Shown: one piece after another, positions 14,149 through 22,559 of the stretch
How the letters are laid out: the number at the start of each line of letters is the position of its first letter
How positions within the stretch are numbered: the first letter of the stretch is position 1
Assembly: GCA_002395225.1 (NCBI GenBank)
Contig: DGWH01000091.1
Coordinates: 1-28,362, forward strand
Length of the DNA stretch: 28,362 nucleotides
From: Christensenella sp. UBA4263
GTDB taxonomy: Bacteria > Bacillota > Clostridia > Christensenellales > Aristaeellaceae
Direction: 5' to 3'
Made by a program: the position numbers and the translations under genes
The notes under the pieces: generated by a model
What the model was told of the DNA's origin: nothing
Database searches by the model: none
The model's input: only the letters and a program-made list of their open reading frames with translations

Positions 14149-16323
14149 ATGAAGTATGCCGCATTGATTTTTGCCATTTTAGCTGTTGTATTTGGAACCC
14201 TGTATTTCATGAAAACGAAGGAAATGAACGAGACGGTTGCTTCTCTGACAAACAAAGCCAATCAGCTTGAAACCTCTGTCTCTGAAAAAGATTCACAGAT
14301 AGAAACACTGAACGGCCAGATCAGTACGCTTACGGATGAGGTAACCAATCAAAATACGACAATTGATTCACTGAACGGAACCATTGCGGATCGTAATGCC
14401 GAAATTTCGACGCTCAATATGAATTCCAATCTGAGAAAGTGGCAGATCGATCAGCTCACGTCCAATCTGTCGGATAAAAATGCGACTATTAAAACGCTCA
14501 ATGAAACCGTGGCCAATTATGAAACGACACTGGGCACCATGGGCGAATACAATCGTGAAATTGAAGGACTCTTGGTTCAGGCATCGGATCTGCTCGTCAA
14601 AATCGGTGAACTGAATTCGACGATCGAGTCCGGCAAGGAAACCCCATCTGCCGAATCTGACGCGGCAGTCTCCGGAGAAGCCATTGAAAACGCCGTGCCG
14701 GCAGGGGAGGAAATTCCCGCTGCAGATGACACGGATGCAGCCCAGAACCCGGATGAGACAAATGTGGCGGAGGAAGCAGTTACGGTTATTGACCTGAGCA
14801 CGGACAGTGCCGCCGCGGAGACCGGCACGGAGATTCCGGAGGAGGCTTTGACAAGGTCGCCCCTCAGCCAGCGGCTTCTTGACATGCTCGAGCAGAACCC
14901 GGGTCTTGAGGAACAGCTGAAAGCCTCCATTGCCAGGGCCGCTGAAATCAATCCGGATCCGGAAACGAACCCGGTACAGTCTATCGAAGCTCTGCTTGAC
15001 TACATGGATGCCTCGGTTACCCGCATTCCCGAGGTGGAAGGCGAGAACTTTGCCGGCAAACAGGAAAGGCACTATCTTGCGTGGCTCCTGGACCAGCCTC
15101 TGGAGGAACTGGCGGAAAGCGGAATGGCTCGTCCGACCGTCCGGTATCTGGAGCCGGTCAGCCTCTGGCTTGATGAGGTCAGCAATACGTTTAACGAGTA
15201 TCTTATCTCCGAGGCTTCCTGGAGTCCGGCTATTTATGAAGCGCTGCTGCAGCTCCCTGAATGGAATCTGAATAAAGACTGGTATGAGGCAGCTGAAAAC
15301 TGGAAGAGCCTCAGGGATTTCTATACCCGCAGACTGGCCGGTCCCATGGCACGCCCCGTGGCAGTGCCGGAGGACAATACCGTCATTGTAGCGCCGGCAG
15401 ATTCCGCATCCCGTGAAGTCCTGGCTATCCGTGAGGATGGGGGAATCGTCAGTCCTGCGGCCGACCTGGCTGCCAGCGAGGTAACTGTTGCGCAGATTCT
15501 GGGGACGGAGGGAGCAGACGTGGCGCCCCTGTTTAACGGCGGTACCCTGACCTATATGACACTCAATGACAATGACTATCACCATTTCCACAGCCCGGTT
15601 TCCGGTACGGTAACCGCTGTTTATCAGATTCCTGCTGCAGGTGGGGCAGGGACTGTCATCACCTGGGATCCGGAAAAGAAACAGTATGTCCGGGATGCCT
15701 GTTCCCTTTCGTGGCTTACGAGTGAAGGCCGCGGGGTGGTTGTGATCGAATCAGATGCCGGAACGATGGCCCTGATTCCGGTGGACAACGGAATGATCTC
15801 CGGCCTGGAGTTTGGCGAGGAGATCAAGCCCGGAAAAGAGCTCTCAAAAGGGGATGAGATCGGCTGCTTCCTGTTCGGCGGTTCAGACATTGTCATGCTG
15901 TTTGAAGGAAAAGCCGGATTCACCCTGACGGAAAAGCCGGCCGATGAGGCCGATGCCGAAACCGGACATCTTCTGTGCGGCGAGGAATACGGCCGCATCA
16001 CGGCTGAAACACCCGCTGCAACGCCGGCTGAGTCAACGACAGACGAAAGCAGCACCGAAGCACCTGCTGCGGCAGCTGAAGAGGCAGACAGCACCGAAGC
16101 TCCTGCTGCGGCAGCTGAAGAGGCAGACAGCACCGAAGCTCCTGCTGCGGCAGCTGAAGAGGCAGACAGCACCGAAGCTCCTGCTGCGGCAGCTGAAGAG
16201 GCAGACAGCACCGAAGCTCCTGCTGCGGCAGCTGAAGAAGCAAACAGCACCGAAGCCCCGGACGCGGCAGCGGAACCGGCTCCGGCAAAAAATGAAGCTG
16301 AAGCCACTGTTTCGGCAGAGTAA
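14149..16323 (+). CDS. Membrane-anchored coiled-coil protein with phosphatidylserine-decarboxylase-like domain
   Basis: 724 residues. The start is the ATG at 14149, with AGGAGG 6 nt upstream; an in-frame ATG at 14053 lacks this. Residues 1-20 are a membrane anchor. Residues 25-140 are a coiled coil with repeated S/T-L-N-x-x-I/V units, and 165-225 are an acidic Ala/Glu linker. About 325-600 matches phosphatidylserine decarboxylase: FYTRRLAGPMARPV, then APAD (Asp418), DYHHFHSPVSGTV (His478/His481) and FLFGGSDIVMLFEG. The enzyme family cuts itself at Gly-Ser of LGST to form a pyruvoyl group; here the site would be Gly578-Ser579 within GGSD. Asp, His and Ser of the self-cleavage triad are thus all present, but the architecture is unlike the roughly 300-residue enzyme. 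The C-terminus is a 13-residue tandem repeat. It may be a real decarboxylase, or a domain reused as a scaffold. Confidence 0.8.
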   Translation: MKYAALIFAILAVVFGTLYFMKTKEMNETVASLTNKANQLETSVSEKDSQIETLNGQISTLTDEVTNQNTTIDSLNGTIADRNAEISTLNMNSNLRKWQIDQLTSNLSDKNATIKTLNETVANYETTLGTMGEYNREIEGLLVQASDLLVKIGELNSTIESGKETPSAESDAAVSGEAIENAVPAGEEIPAADDTDAAQNPDETNVAEEAVTVIDLSTDSAAAETGTEIPEEALTRSPLSQRLLDMLEQNPGLEEQLKASIARAAEINPDPETNPVQSIEALLDYMDASVTRIPEVEGENFAGKQERHYLAWLLDQPLEELAESGMARPTVRYLEPVSLWLDEVSNTFNEYLISEASWSPAIYEALLQLPEWNLNKDWYEAAENWKSLRDFYTRRLAGPMARPVAVPEDNTVIVAPADSASREVLAIREDGGIVSPAADLAASEVTVAQILGTEGADVAPLFNGGTLTYMTLNDNDYHHFHSPVSGTVTAVYQIPAAGGAGTVITWDPEKKQYVRDACSLSWLTSEGRGVVVIESDAGTMALIPVDNGMISGLEFGEEIKPGKELSKGDEIGCFLFGGSDIVMLFEGKAGFTLTEKPADEADAETGHLLCGEEYGRITAETPAATPAESTTDESSTEAPAAAAEEADSTEAPAAAAEEADSTEAPAAAAEEADSTEAPAAAAEEADSTEAPAAAAEEANSTEAPDAAAEPAPAKNEAEATVSAE
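16051..16263 (+). repeat. 39-bp in-frame tandem repeat
   Basis: Five full units and part of a sixth begin at 16051, 16090, 16129, 16168, 16207 and 16246, and encode STEAPAAAAEEAD. The middle units are almost identical at DNA level, indicating recent expansion. Copy number is likely to vary between strains. Confidence 0.95.
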
Positions 16324-16441
16324 ACGAAGCCTGACAGGACCTTAACCCGATACAAGCCCGGTTCCCGGCCATGTAAACAGGCATCTGACGGGAACACAGG
16401 ACAGCGTTTCATTTCAAATCAGAACTTCATGAGGCAGAAGA

Positions 16442-19400
16442 ATGCAAATAGTAATGTTCAACAGGACAAATACCTGCAGAAAAGCTTTGACTCTCCGTTG
16501 GCTGGCTCTTTTGCTGGTGTTGACCGTTGTGCTTGGAATTTCAGGAACCGGAACGGCCGAAACGGCAATGGTCACCAAAAACAGTTCCGGTGTTCTCAAC
16601 AGAGCGCTGGCGGTTGATCCGACGGGAAACAGTGAAGGGTATAAAGCGGTTCTCTACGACAACACCAATGGTTTGCCCACCTCTGAGGCCAATGCCATCG
16701 CCGAAACCAGCGACGGTTTTATCTGGATAGGCAGCTATGCCGGACTCATCCGCTATGATGGAAATACCTTCGAGCGGCTTGAAATCGCCCAGAGCCTTTC
16801 AAGCATCAAGTGTCTGTATGTGGACAGCCGGGAACGGCTGTGGATCGGCACGAATGACAGCGGCATTGGTGTTCTTGAGCGGGGAGAGCTCCGGAAATGG
16901 AACAAGCTGGATGGCCTGAAGTCGGCCCATACCCGCGCCATTACCGAGGATCAGAATGGAAACATCTATGTTGCCACCACCAGCGGAATTGTCAAAATTG
17001 ATGTCGACCTCCATCTGAGCATGATGGATGATCCGCTCATTGCCGAGGCAAACATGCGCGACCTTCGGTTTGCCAATGACGGCCTTTTGTACGGGCTTGA
17101 CAATTTCGGCTCTGTTTTTACCATTAAGGATGATAAGGTCATCAACTATATTCCGATGGAAGAGTGCCCGATCAAGGGCGGCATCGGCTCCATCTTCCCG
17201 GATCCGGCCAATCCGGGGATGATGTACTGCGAGGGCGCGGATTACAAGTATTATCATGTCCGGATGGGGGATACCTTCTCAGAGGTTGAAACCGTTGATA
17301 TCAGCCCGCTGGTCTATGTCATGCAGACGACGTATATTGACGGAAGTCTGTGGATCTGTGCATCAAACGGCATCGGCGTGCTGAAGGACGGTCAGTTCCG
17401 GCTGCTTGAAAATCTGCCGATGAACAGCAATATCGGCGGCATCATGACCGACTATCTGGGAAATCTCTGGTTTACCTCAACGCGGCAGGGTGTCATGAAG
17501 GTGGTTCCCAACCAGTTTTTCAACCTGTTTGAACGCTATCAGCTGGAACCGCGGGTCGTCAATACCACCTGCATGTCCGGTGACACGCTTCTGGTGGGAA
17601 CCGATACTGGCCTGCTTGCCATTGGTCCGGAGGGACCGGTCTCAAGCATTCCGCTGAAAAAGGCAGTCACCGTTTCCGGCAAGGACATGGAAGCAGATGA
17701 CCTGATCACCATGCTGGATGGCTGCCGCATTCGTTCCATTCTCCGCGACAGCAAGGGACGGATCTGGATCTCGGTCTGGCGGAAACAGGGCCTGATCCGT
17801 TATGATCAGGGAGAGGCGGTTGTCTTTACGCAGGAAGACGGGCTTCTGTCCACCAGTCTGCGGGCGGTAGCGGAAACAGAGAAGGGACAGACACTTGTCG
17901 CTGTTGCTGGCGGCGTCAACGTCATTGAAGGCGATCAGATTGTTGGCGGATATGGCGAGGCGGACGGCATTTCAAACACGGAAAGCCTGACCGTTTCGGA
18001 AGGGTTTAACGGGGATATCGTCCTTGGAACCAATGGCGGCGGAATCTATGTCATCAGTGATTCTGGTGTCCGAAACATCGACGTTGAGCACGGAATGCCT
18101 TCGGATATCGTCATGCGCCTGAAAAAAGACAGGAAGAATAATGTCATCTGGATCATTTCCAGCAGCGCCATTGCCTACCTTACACCGGATTATAAGGTAA
18201 CCACCATCTCCGATTTCCCGTACACCAATAACTTCGACCTGTATGAGAACAGCCGCGGGGATATGTGGGTGCTCAGCAGCAACGGCGTCTATGTCACACC
18301 CACGAAGGAACTCCTTGCCAACGGGGAAATCAACAGCGTTCATTACAGCCTGGCCAACGGACTGCCCTGCATCACCACGGCGAATTCCTACAGTGAACTG
18401 ACGGATGACGGGGAACTGTATATCGCGGGCAATGTGGGTGTCTGCAAAGTCAATATTAACCAGCCTTTTGAGGATGTCAATAATCTGCATGCCGGTGTGC
18501 CTTTTGTGATTGTCGACCGGACACAGATTATTTATCCGGATGAAAATGGGACGTTCACCATTCCGAAAACAACCACAAAGCTGACGGTTCCGAGCTTCGT
18601 ATTCAACTATTCCCTGAGTGATCCGAAGGTCAGCTACCGGATGGAAGGGGTCGATGATTCATTCACGACTGTTAACCGCAGCGAACTGGTGCCCATCGAC
18701 TATACGAACCTTCGGGGCGGAACGTATCACTATGTGATGCAGATCCAGGACACCATGGGGGTTCAGAACAAGGAAGTTTCTGTTGAGATCATCAAGGTAA
18801 AGGCTTTTTACGAAGAGGTCTGGTTTTACATCGTCGCAGGCGCCGTGCTGATCTTCCTGCTGGTGGAAACCGTACGGTTTACCGTTCGGAGAAAGACCCG
18901 CGCACTGGAAAAGAAACATCAGGAAACAATGACATTTGTCAGTGAGATCACCGATGCATTTGCAAAAGTCATTGATATGAAAGATGAATACACGAAGGGC
19001 CATTCCAATCGTGTGGCCAATTATACCGAGATGCTGGCCACGGAGCTGGGCTATGACAAGGAGACGGTGGAAAAGTATCATCGAATCGCGCTCCTGCATG
19101 ATATCGGCAAGATCGGTGTGCCCAAGGAAGTCCTCAACAAGCCCGGGAAACTGACAGATGATGAATTCAAGAAAATTCAGGAACACACGACGATCGGATA
19201 TGATGTTCTGAAGAACATCAGCATCATGCCGGAACTGTCTGTCGGTGCACAGGCGCACCACGAGCGTCCAGACGGCAGAGGTTATCCGAACCATCTGAAA
19301 GGAAACGAGATTCCCCGTGTGGCCCAGATCATCGCGGTGGCAGACTGCTTTGATGCCATGTATTCAGACCGCCCCTATCGGAAACGCATGAACTTTGACA

Positions 19401-19552
19401 AAGCGGTTTCCATCATCAAGGAAGTTTCAGGAACGCAGCTGACGCCGGATGTAGTGGATGCCTTCCTGCGTCTGGTCGACAAAGGGCTGCTTCGTGCAGA
19501 AGATGATGTCGGCGGCGGAACCACGGAGAACATTGACAACATCCGCAAGTAA
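16442..19552 (+). CDS. Membrane sensor: two-component-regulator propeller + Y_Y_Y domain + HD-GYP phosphodiesterase
   Basis: A 1036-residue receptor whose output breaks down cyclic di-GMP. N-terminal membrane/signal segment (residues about 18-37), propeller repeats (WIGSYAGLIRYDGNTFERL and others), a Y_Y_Y-type domain (YTNLRGGTYHYVMQIQD), a membrane helix near 793-815, a short coiled linker and an HD-GYP domain at about 835-1015. The HD pair is in LLHDIGKIG (about 886), followed by HHERPDGRGYP (about 939-949) and a DCFDAMYSDRPYR helix. These match active HD-GYP enzymes. The extracellular part is a close paralogue of the sensor at 3766-6969, nearly colinear over its whole length. ATG at 16442 is used; an ATG 12 nt on is possible. 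In the 118-nt gap upstream I see a hairpin (GTTCCCG/CGGGAAC, 16361-16395) but no clear promoter, so read-through from the PSD-like gene is possible. Confidence 0.93.
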   Translation: MQIVMFNRTNTCRKALTLRWLALLLVLTVVLGISGTGTAETAMVTKNSSGVLNRALAVDPTGNSEGYKAVLYDNTNGLPTSEANAIAETSDGFIWIGSYAGLIRYDGNTFERLEIAQSLSSIKCLYVDSRERLWIGTNDSGIGVLERGELRKWNKLDGLKSAHTRAITEDQNGNIYVATTSGIVKIDVDLHLSMMDDPLIAEANMRDLRFANDGLLYGLDNFGSVFTIKDDKVINYIPMEECPIKGGIGSIFPDPANPGMMYCEGADYKYYHVRMGDTFSEVETVDISPLVYVMQTTYIDGSLWICASNGIGVLKDGQFRLLENLPMNSNIGGIMTDYLGNLWFTSTRQGVMKVVPNQFFNLFERYQLEPRVVNTTCMSGDTLLVGTDTGLLAIGPEGPVSSIPLKKAVTVSGKDMEADDLITMLDGCRIRSILRDSKGRIWISVWRKQGLIRYDQGEAVVFTQEDGLLSTSLRAVAETEKGQTLVAVAGGVNVIEGDQIVGGYGEADGISNTESLTVSEGFNGDIVLGTNGGGIYVISDSGVRNIDVEHGMPSDIVMRLKKDRKNNVIWIISSSAIAYLTPDYKVTTISDFPYTNNFDLYENSRGDMWVLSSNGVYVTPTKELLANGEINSVHYSLANGLPCITTANSYSELTDDGELYIAGNVGVCKVNINQPFEDVNNLHAGVPFVIVDRTQIIYPDENGTFTIPKTTTKLTVPSFVFNYSLSDPKVSYRMEGVDDSFTTVNRSELVPIDYTNLRGGTYHYVMQIQDTMGVQNKEVSVEIIKVKAFYEEVWFYIVAGAVLIFLLVETVRFTVRRKTRALEKKHQETMTFVSEITDAFAKVIDMKDEYTKGHSNRVANYTEMLATELGYDKETVEKYHRIALLHDIGKIGVPKEVLNKPGKLTDDEFKKIQEHTTIGYDVLKNISIMPELSVGAQAHHERPDGRGYPNHLKGNEIPRVAQIIAVADCFDAMYSDRPYRKRMNFDKAVSIIKEVSGTQLTPDVVDAFLRLVDKGLLRAEDDVGGGTTENIDNIRK

Positions 19553-19583
19553 TGTGCAGGACACATTCCGTCTGCAAAGACGA

Positions 19584-19617
19584 CAGAAAGAGCGCTTCTA
19601 CGGAAGCGCTCTTTCTG
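19584..19617 (+). terminator. Intrinsic terminator after the HD-GYP sensor gene
   Basis: Perfect 15-bp stem CAGAAAGAGCGCTTC / GAAGCGCTCTTTCTG with a TACG tetraloop. The T-stretch (TTTCTG) is inside the distal arm and is followed by AAAAAAGG, so it is strong as a hairpin but unorthodox as a terminator. Confidence 0.7.
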
Positions 19618-19627
19618 AAAAAAGGTC

Positions 19628-19656
19628 GAAGGAGTGGTCCTGCCACGCAGCGGCAG
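19628..19656 (+). promoter_or_regulatory. Conserved 29-nt leader motif, copy 3
   Basis: Third copy of the motif at 3638-3666 and 10925-10953. The hairpin is CCTGCC/GGCAGG here, a compensated change relative to copy 2. Its 3' arm runs into GGCAGGAG, the most likely ribosome-binding sequence for the start at 19674, so pairing could hide that site. Confidence 0.5.
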
Positions 19657-19673
19657 GAGTGAAAATAGAGAGA

Positions 19674-20507
19674 ATGAAATTTGAAATCATTAAGCCCTTA
19701 AACGGCGAGTGCCCGGAAATGACAGGCAAGGAATTGGGATGGCTTATTATCTGTGAAAGTGTTGCCTTTTGCTGGTATGGCCTGATGAAAACAGATGACT
19801 TTGCCAGGCTGTTCCACATAAAATATCCGGAAATGGACCCGCGAACGATACGGGATGCATACATTCATTTTTATTATACTGAGGAGGAGCCAGAAGAGGA
19901 AGGCGAAGATATGTTTTGCTGGGAAACGATTCTGACTCCGATGGTGGATGAAAACGGGGTAGAGTACCTGGCCAGGGATGATTTGGCAGAGGTTCCAAGA
20001 GCCCTGGAGTCAGTGGCAGCCGTTCATGAAAAAAAACCGATGTATCTGCCGGAAGAGGAGGAGATGATCGAGTTTTATTACTATGGCTTCTGCCCCAGCA
20101 ATGAAAAAATCGTGGATTGCATTGAAACGCTTTCAGCGCTTTTGGATATTCGTAAAGCCAAAAAGGCAGAATACCTGAGGGAAACCTTGGAAGAGGTGGA
20201 GAATGGTATCAGAAACCTTGAGAAAAAAAACGGACCATTTACAACGAAGGAAAAGGGGAAGGCATACCGTAATTTATTCGCGGAACATATCATCAAAAAC
20301 GAAATGCGGCTGCTTGAAAGAAACTATGATTTAGGCGAAATCATGAACGACATTATCGAATCGATTCCGTTCAAAACGGGTTCGCGTCAAGAAGTGATTA
20401 AACAGCTGAACGATGTTTTTGGGCATACACACCTGCCTGGAAATAACGGAAATACCCCTTACCAGCTGACCGTCCTCGCAAATCAGCAAAAACAGCCTGA
20501 AGCCTGA
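19674..20507 (+). CDS. Unrecognised protein, 277 residues
   Basis: I do not recognise this family. The ATG at 19674 is chosen because the longer upstream frame would run through the HD-GYP gene end, a terminator and the conserved leader motif. The product is soluble and acidic, with no signal peptide or membrane helix. Visible features are an early hydrophobic helix with Trp and Cys (GWLIICESVAFCWYGL, about 20-35), an acidic EEEPEEEGED stretch (about 68-77), two further aromatic/acidic strands (EEEEMIEFYYYGF) and a long charged helical C-terminal half (about 155-240). It is slightly more AT-rich than its neighbours. It is isolated, between a hairpin and a bidirectional terminator. Confidence 0.75.
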   Translation: MKFEIIKPLNGECPEMTGKELGWLIICESVAFCWYGLMKTDDFARLFHIKYPEMDPRTIRDAYIHFYYTEEEPEEEGEDMFCWETILTPMVDENGVEYLARDDLAEVPRALESVAAVHEKKPMYLPEEEEMIEFYYYGFCPSNEKIVDCIETLSALLDIRKAKKAEYLRETLEEVENGIRNLEKKNGPFTTKEKGKAYRNLFAEHIIKNEMRLLERNYDLGEIMNDIIESIPFKTGSRQEVIKQLNDVFGHTHLPGNNGNTPYQLTVLANQQKQPEA

Positions 20508-20613
20508 ACGCTGGAAGCATGGGAATACGGGTCAGGGAGCAGGAGATTGGTTTGCCTGCCTGAACGTTTCGGCGGCCAATTGATTCGCAGCCGTGGAAAA
20601 GTGGGCATCCTGA

Positions 20614-20641
20614 AAAGCTCCCGACGATTGTCGGGAGCTTT
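20614..20641. terminator. Bidirectional terminator between convergent genes
   Basis: Perfect 12-bp stem AAAGCTCCCGAC / GTCGGGAGCTTT, loop GATT. It lies between the plus-strand hypothetical gene and the minus-strand GH28 gene. Tails are only moderately T-rich on either side. Confidence 0.75.
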
Positions 20642-20696
20642 CGTCTGTTCTGAATGGTTACAGGGCTTATCCGGGGCGCAAGGAAGGAAACAGTAT

Positions 20697-22163
20697 TTAC
20701 TCGGTCTGCTCGATATCCATGCGGAGTTCCTTGCAGTGACGAAGGACAATGGTGGCATCTTTGCCCATAGTGCAGTCGATAAACCGGAGATTGCGGGCCT
20801 CATAACCGGGAACATCAAAGCCGGTCAGGTCAATGCAGGGCATGGCATGCAGCTCGGGTTCCCAGTAATTGCGGGCCCAGCCGGTCAGATGGACACGCTC
20901 ACAGACCATGTCAGAGAAGACGGGCGGGACAGGGCTGCCTTCGCCGTCGTCGTTGTACAGAACGGCACAGCACAGGAAACGGGAGAGACGGCAGTCCCGG
21001 ACGGTGATGTTTCTGACATAGCCGCCCCGCTTTTTCGTTCCCTTGATCTGGATGCCGTACAGGGAGTGCTCAAGATCACAGTCCCAGATATGGACATCTT
21101 CCACACCGCCGCTCATTTCACTTCCGATGGCGATTCCCAGACCGAACGCACTTTTGCAGTCGAAAATCCGGATGTTCCGGGTTGGACGGTTAATGGCATT
21201 TCCCTCCGGGTTCTTGCCGCTCTTGATGGCGACAGAGTCATCCCCGGTATGGAACTCACAGGCAAACAGGGTACAGTTTTCGCTTGAATCGGGATCCCAT
21301 CCATCGCCGTTCCACACCTCCTCGGACCGGAAGGTGCAGTGATCTGTGATGATTTTCCGGCTGTAGATCATATGGACGTTCCAGCTGGCCCCGTTTTCCA
21401 GTGTCAGGCCGGAGATCCGGATGTTTTCGCAGTTGCTCAGGTTAATCAGCCGGCCCCGTGCACGGCCGGGAATGGTATCATCATTCTCGCATTCCCTGAC
21501 CTTGTCGCCCAAGGCGGCGAGGTAATCCTTCAGCCGCTCCCGCTCGGTTTCAATGGTCCGCATGGCCAGGCTCTGTCCGCCGCCGCAGATCTTCCCGGCA
21601 CCGTAAATCCACACATTTCGGCAGTTCGGACCGGCGGCATGATCAAGCGTGCCCAGGTTCAGAAGGCTCTGATAGCACTCCTGTTCAACGCCTTCAAAGC
21701 GGCTCCAGATCTTCGGGAGGTAATCCTCCGGATTCGCCGTTCCCTGAATCGTGGCATCCCTGTCCAGGTAGACCTTCATATCGCTGTGCAGCCGCAGCGC
21801 GCCGGTCAGATAGGTGCCGGCCGGAAACCAGACCTCCTCATCCCTGCCGCACGCATCCAGGGCAGCCTGCAGGGCCGCGGTATCCATGGTCCTGCCGTCG
21901 CCGGCGGCGCCGAAGTCCCGCACGTTGAGGCGTCTGGGCGTTTTGGCCATGGTAATGAGTTCCTCGCCGATCAGGGTGTCGCCCGTTTTTACGCAGACCG
22001 GATAACTTTCCCCGGGCTGCAGGCCGCAAATGGTGCAGTGGGTATGGCTGACCGTGTCCCGGATCTCATTGTTCAGCAAAACGGTATACCGGGCACCGGC
22101 CTGCGCTGCCTGATCCCACCACAGGGTCAGCTGTGTATCTGAAACCGAGTAAAACAGATTCAT
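20697..22163 (-). CDS. Glycoside hydrolase family 28 (polygalacturonase-like)
   Basis: A 488-residue parallel beta-helix enzyme that would cut galacturonan or related uronic-acid/rhamnose linkages. Residues 1-75 form a small beta domain. A pectate-lyase/GH28 opening NVRDFGAAGDG (about 80) follows, and then many right-handed helix turns. Catalytic aspartates are present: NGDGWDPDSS (about 284-293) and GDDSVAIKSG (about 306-315). The usual GHG and RIK motifs are altered: the position reads FGLGIAIGSEMSGGVED, and GIQIKG replaces RIKT. The conserved His is therefore Leu, and activity may be reduced or directed to another substrate. There is no signal peptide, so it is predicted cytoplasmic. It is 51 nt beyond the end of the amino-sugar operon, behind a weak terminator, with AAAGGA before the ATG. 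Confidence 0.9.
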   Translation of the reverse strand: MNLFYSVSDTQLTLWWDQAAQAGARYTVLLNNEIRDTVSHTHCTICGLQPGESYPVCVKTGDTLIGEELITMAKTPRRLNVRDFGAAGDGRTMDTAALQAALDACGRDEEVWFPAGTYLTGALRLHSDMKVYLDRDATIQGTANPEDYLPKIWSRFEGVEQECYQSLLNLGTLDHAAGPNCRNVWIYGAGKICGGGQSLAMRTIETERERLKDYLAALGDKVRECENDDTIPGRARGRLINLSNCENIRISGLTLENGASWNVHMIYSRKIITDHCTFRSEEVWNGDGWDPDSSENCTLFACEFHTGDDSVAIKSGKNPEGNAINRPTRNIRIFDCKSAFGLGIAIGSEMSGGVEDVHIWDCDLEHSLYGIQIKGTKKRGGYVRNITVRDCRLSRFLCCAVLYNDDGEGSPVPPVFSDMVCERVHLTGWARNYWEPELHAMPCIDLTGFDVPGYEARNLRFIDCTMGKDATIVLRHCKELRMDIEQTE

Positions 22164-22192
22164 ACGTGTTCCTTTCCGGAATGGCTCCTTGC

Positions 22193-22216
22193 TGAATAAA
22201 AAGGGATTGTCCCCTT
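22193..22216 (-). terminator. Weak terminator at the end of the amino-sugar operon
   Basis: On the minus strand AAGGG-GACAAT-CCCTT is followed by TTTATTCA, beginning at the stop of the last half-transporter. The stem is only 5 bp, so partial read-through into the GH28 gene is likely. Confidence 0.5.
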
Positions 22217-22559
22217 ACAGATGGAAGATGACAATCCCGCAGATAATAATCAGGTTTCCGAGAATTTTCCTTTTTGTCAGGGGTTCGCGGAAAAAGAGGT
22301 AACTGAAGACCAGAATAATGGGATAGCCGAGCGCCTCCAGAATCGGGCCGCTCTTGACGTTCAGTCCGAGCCGGTAGGCCAGAATAAAGAGGAGTGTGGA
22401 CAGGACCATCATTCCATAGCCGACAACGACACGGACATTGAGATACTGCCGGATCAGAGAGGGGTAGGTCCGGTTTGCCGCCGACTTGAGAAGCAGCTGG
22501 GAAACGGAGGCTACCGCAACGGCAGAAAGCGCGGCAGCAACAGGCAGAAAACTATTCAT
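22215..22559 (-). CDS. EamA/SMR-type half-transporter, subunit 2
   Basis: 114 residues with four predicted membrane helices, the size of SMR and ArnE/ArnF-type subunits. Landmarks are LKSAANRTYPSLIRQ after helix 1, VLSTLLFILAYRLGLNVKSG and LFFREPLTKRKILGNLIII. These match the conserved GE/REPLT-type turn before the last helix. Its start overlaps the preceding subunit by 8 nt. The pair probably works as a heterodimer flipping a lipid-linked sugar across the membrane, by analogy with ArnE/ArnF and given the glycosyltransferase neighbours. A drug or metabolite exporter remains possible. Confidence 0.8.
   Translation of the reverse strand: MNSFLPVAAALSAVAVASVSQLLLKSAANRTYPSLIRQYLNVRVVVGYGMMVLSTLLFILAYRLGLNVKSGPILEALGYPIILVFSYLFFREPLTKRKILGNLIIICGIVIFHL

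Noticed and set aside
14368..15591. Open frame of 407 codons antisense to the PSD-like gene
   Set aside because: The opposite frame has a good start, a coiled coil and PSD motifs; this one shows no domain or ribosome-binding site.
16051..16263. CRISPR-like array
   Set aside because: Regular spacing, but the units are contiguous without unique spacers and encode an in-frame peptide repeat.
16324..16441. c-di-GMP riboswitch before the HD-GYP gene
   Set aside because: I searched for the conserved GEMM-type core because of the downstream enzyme. Only a simple 7-bp hairpin is present.
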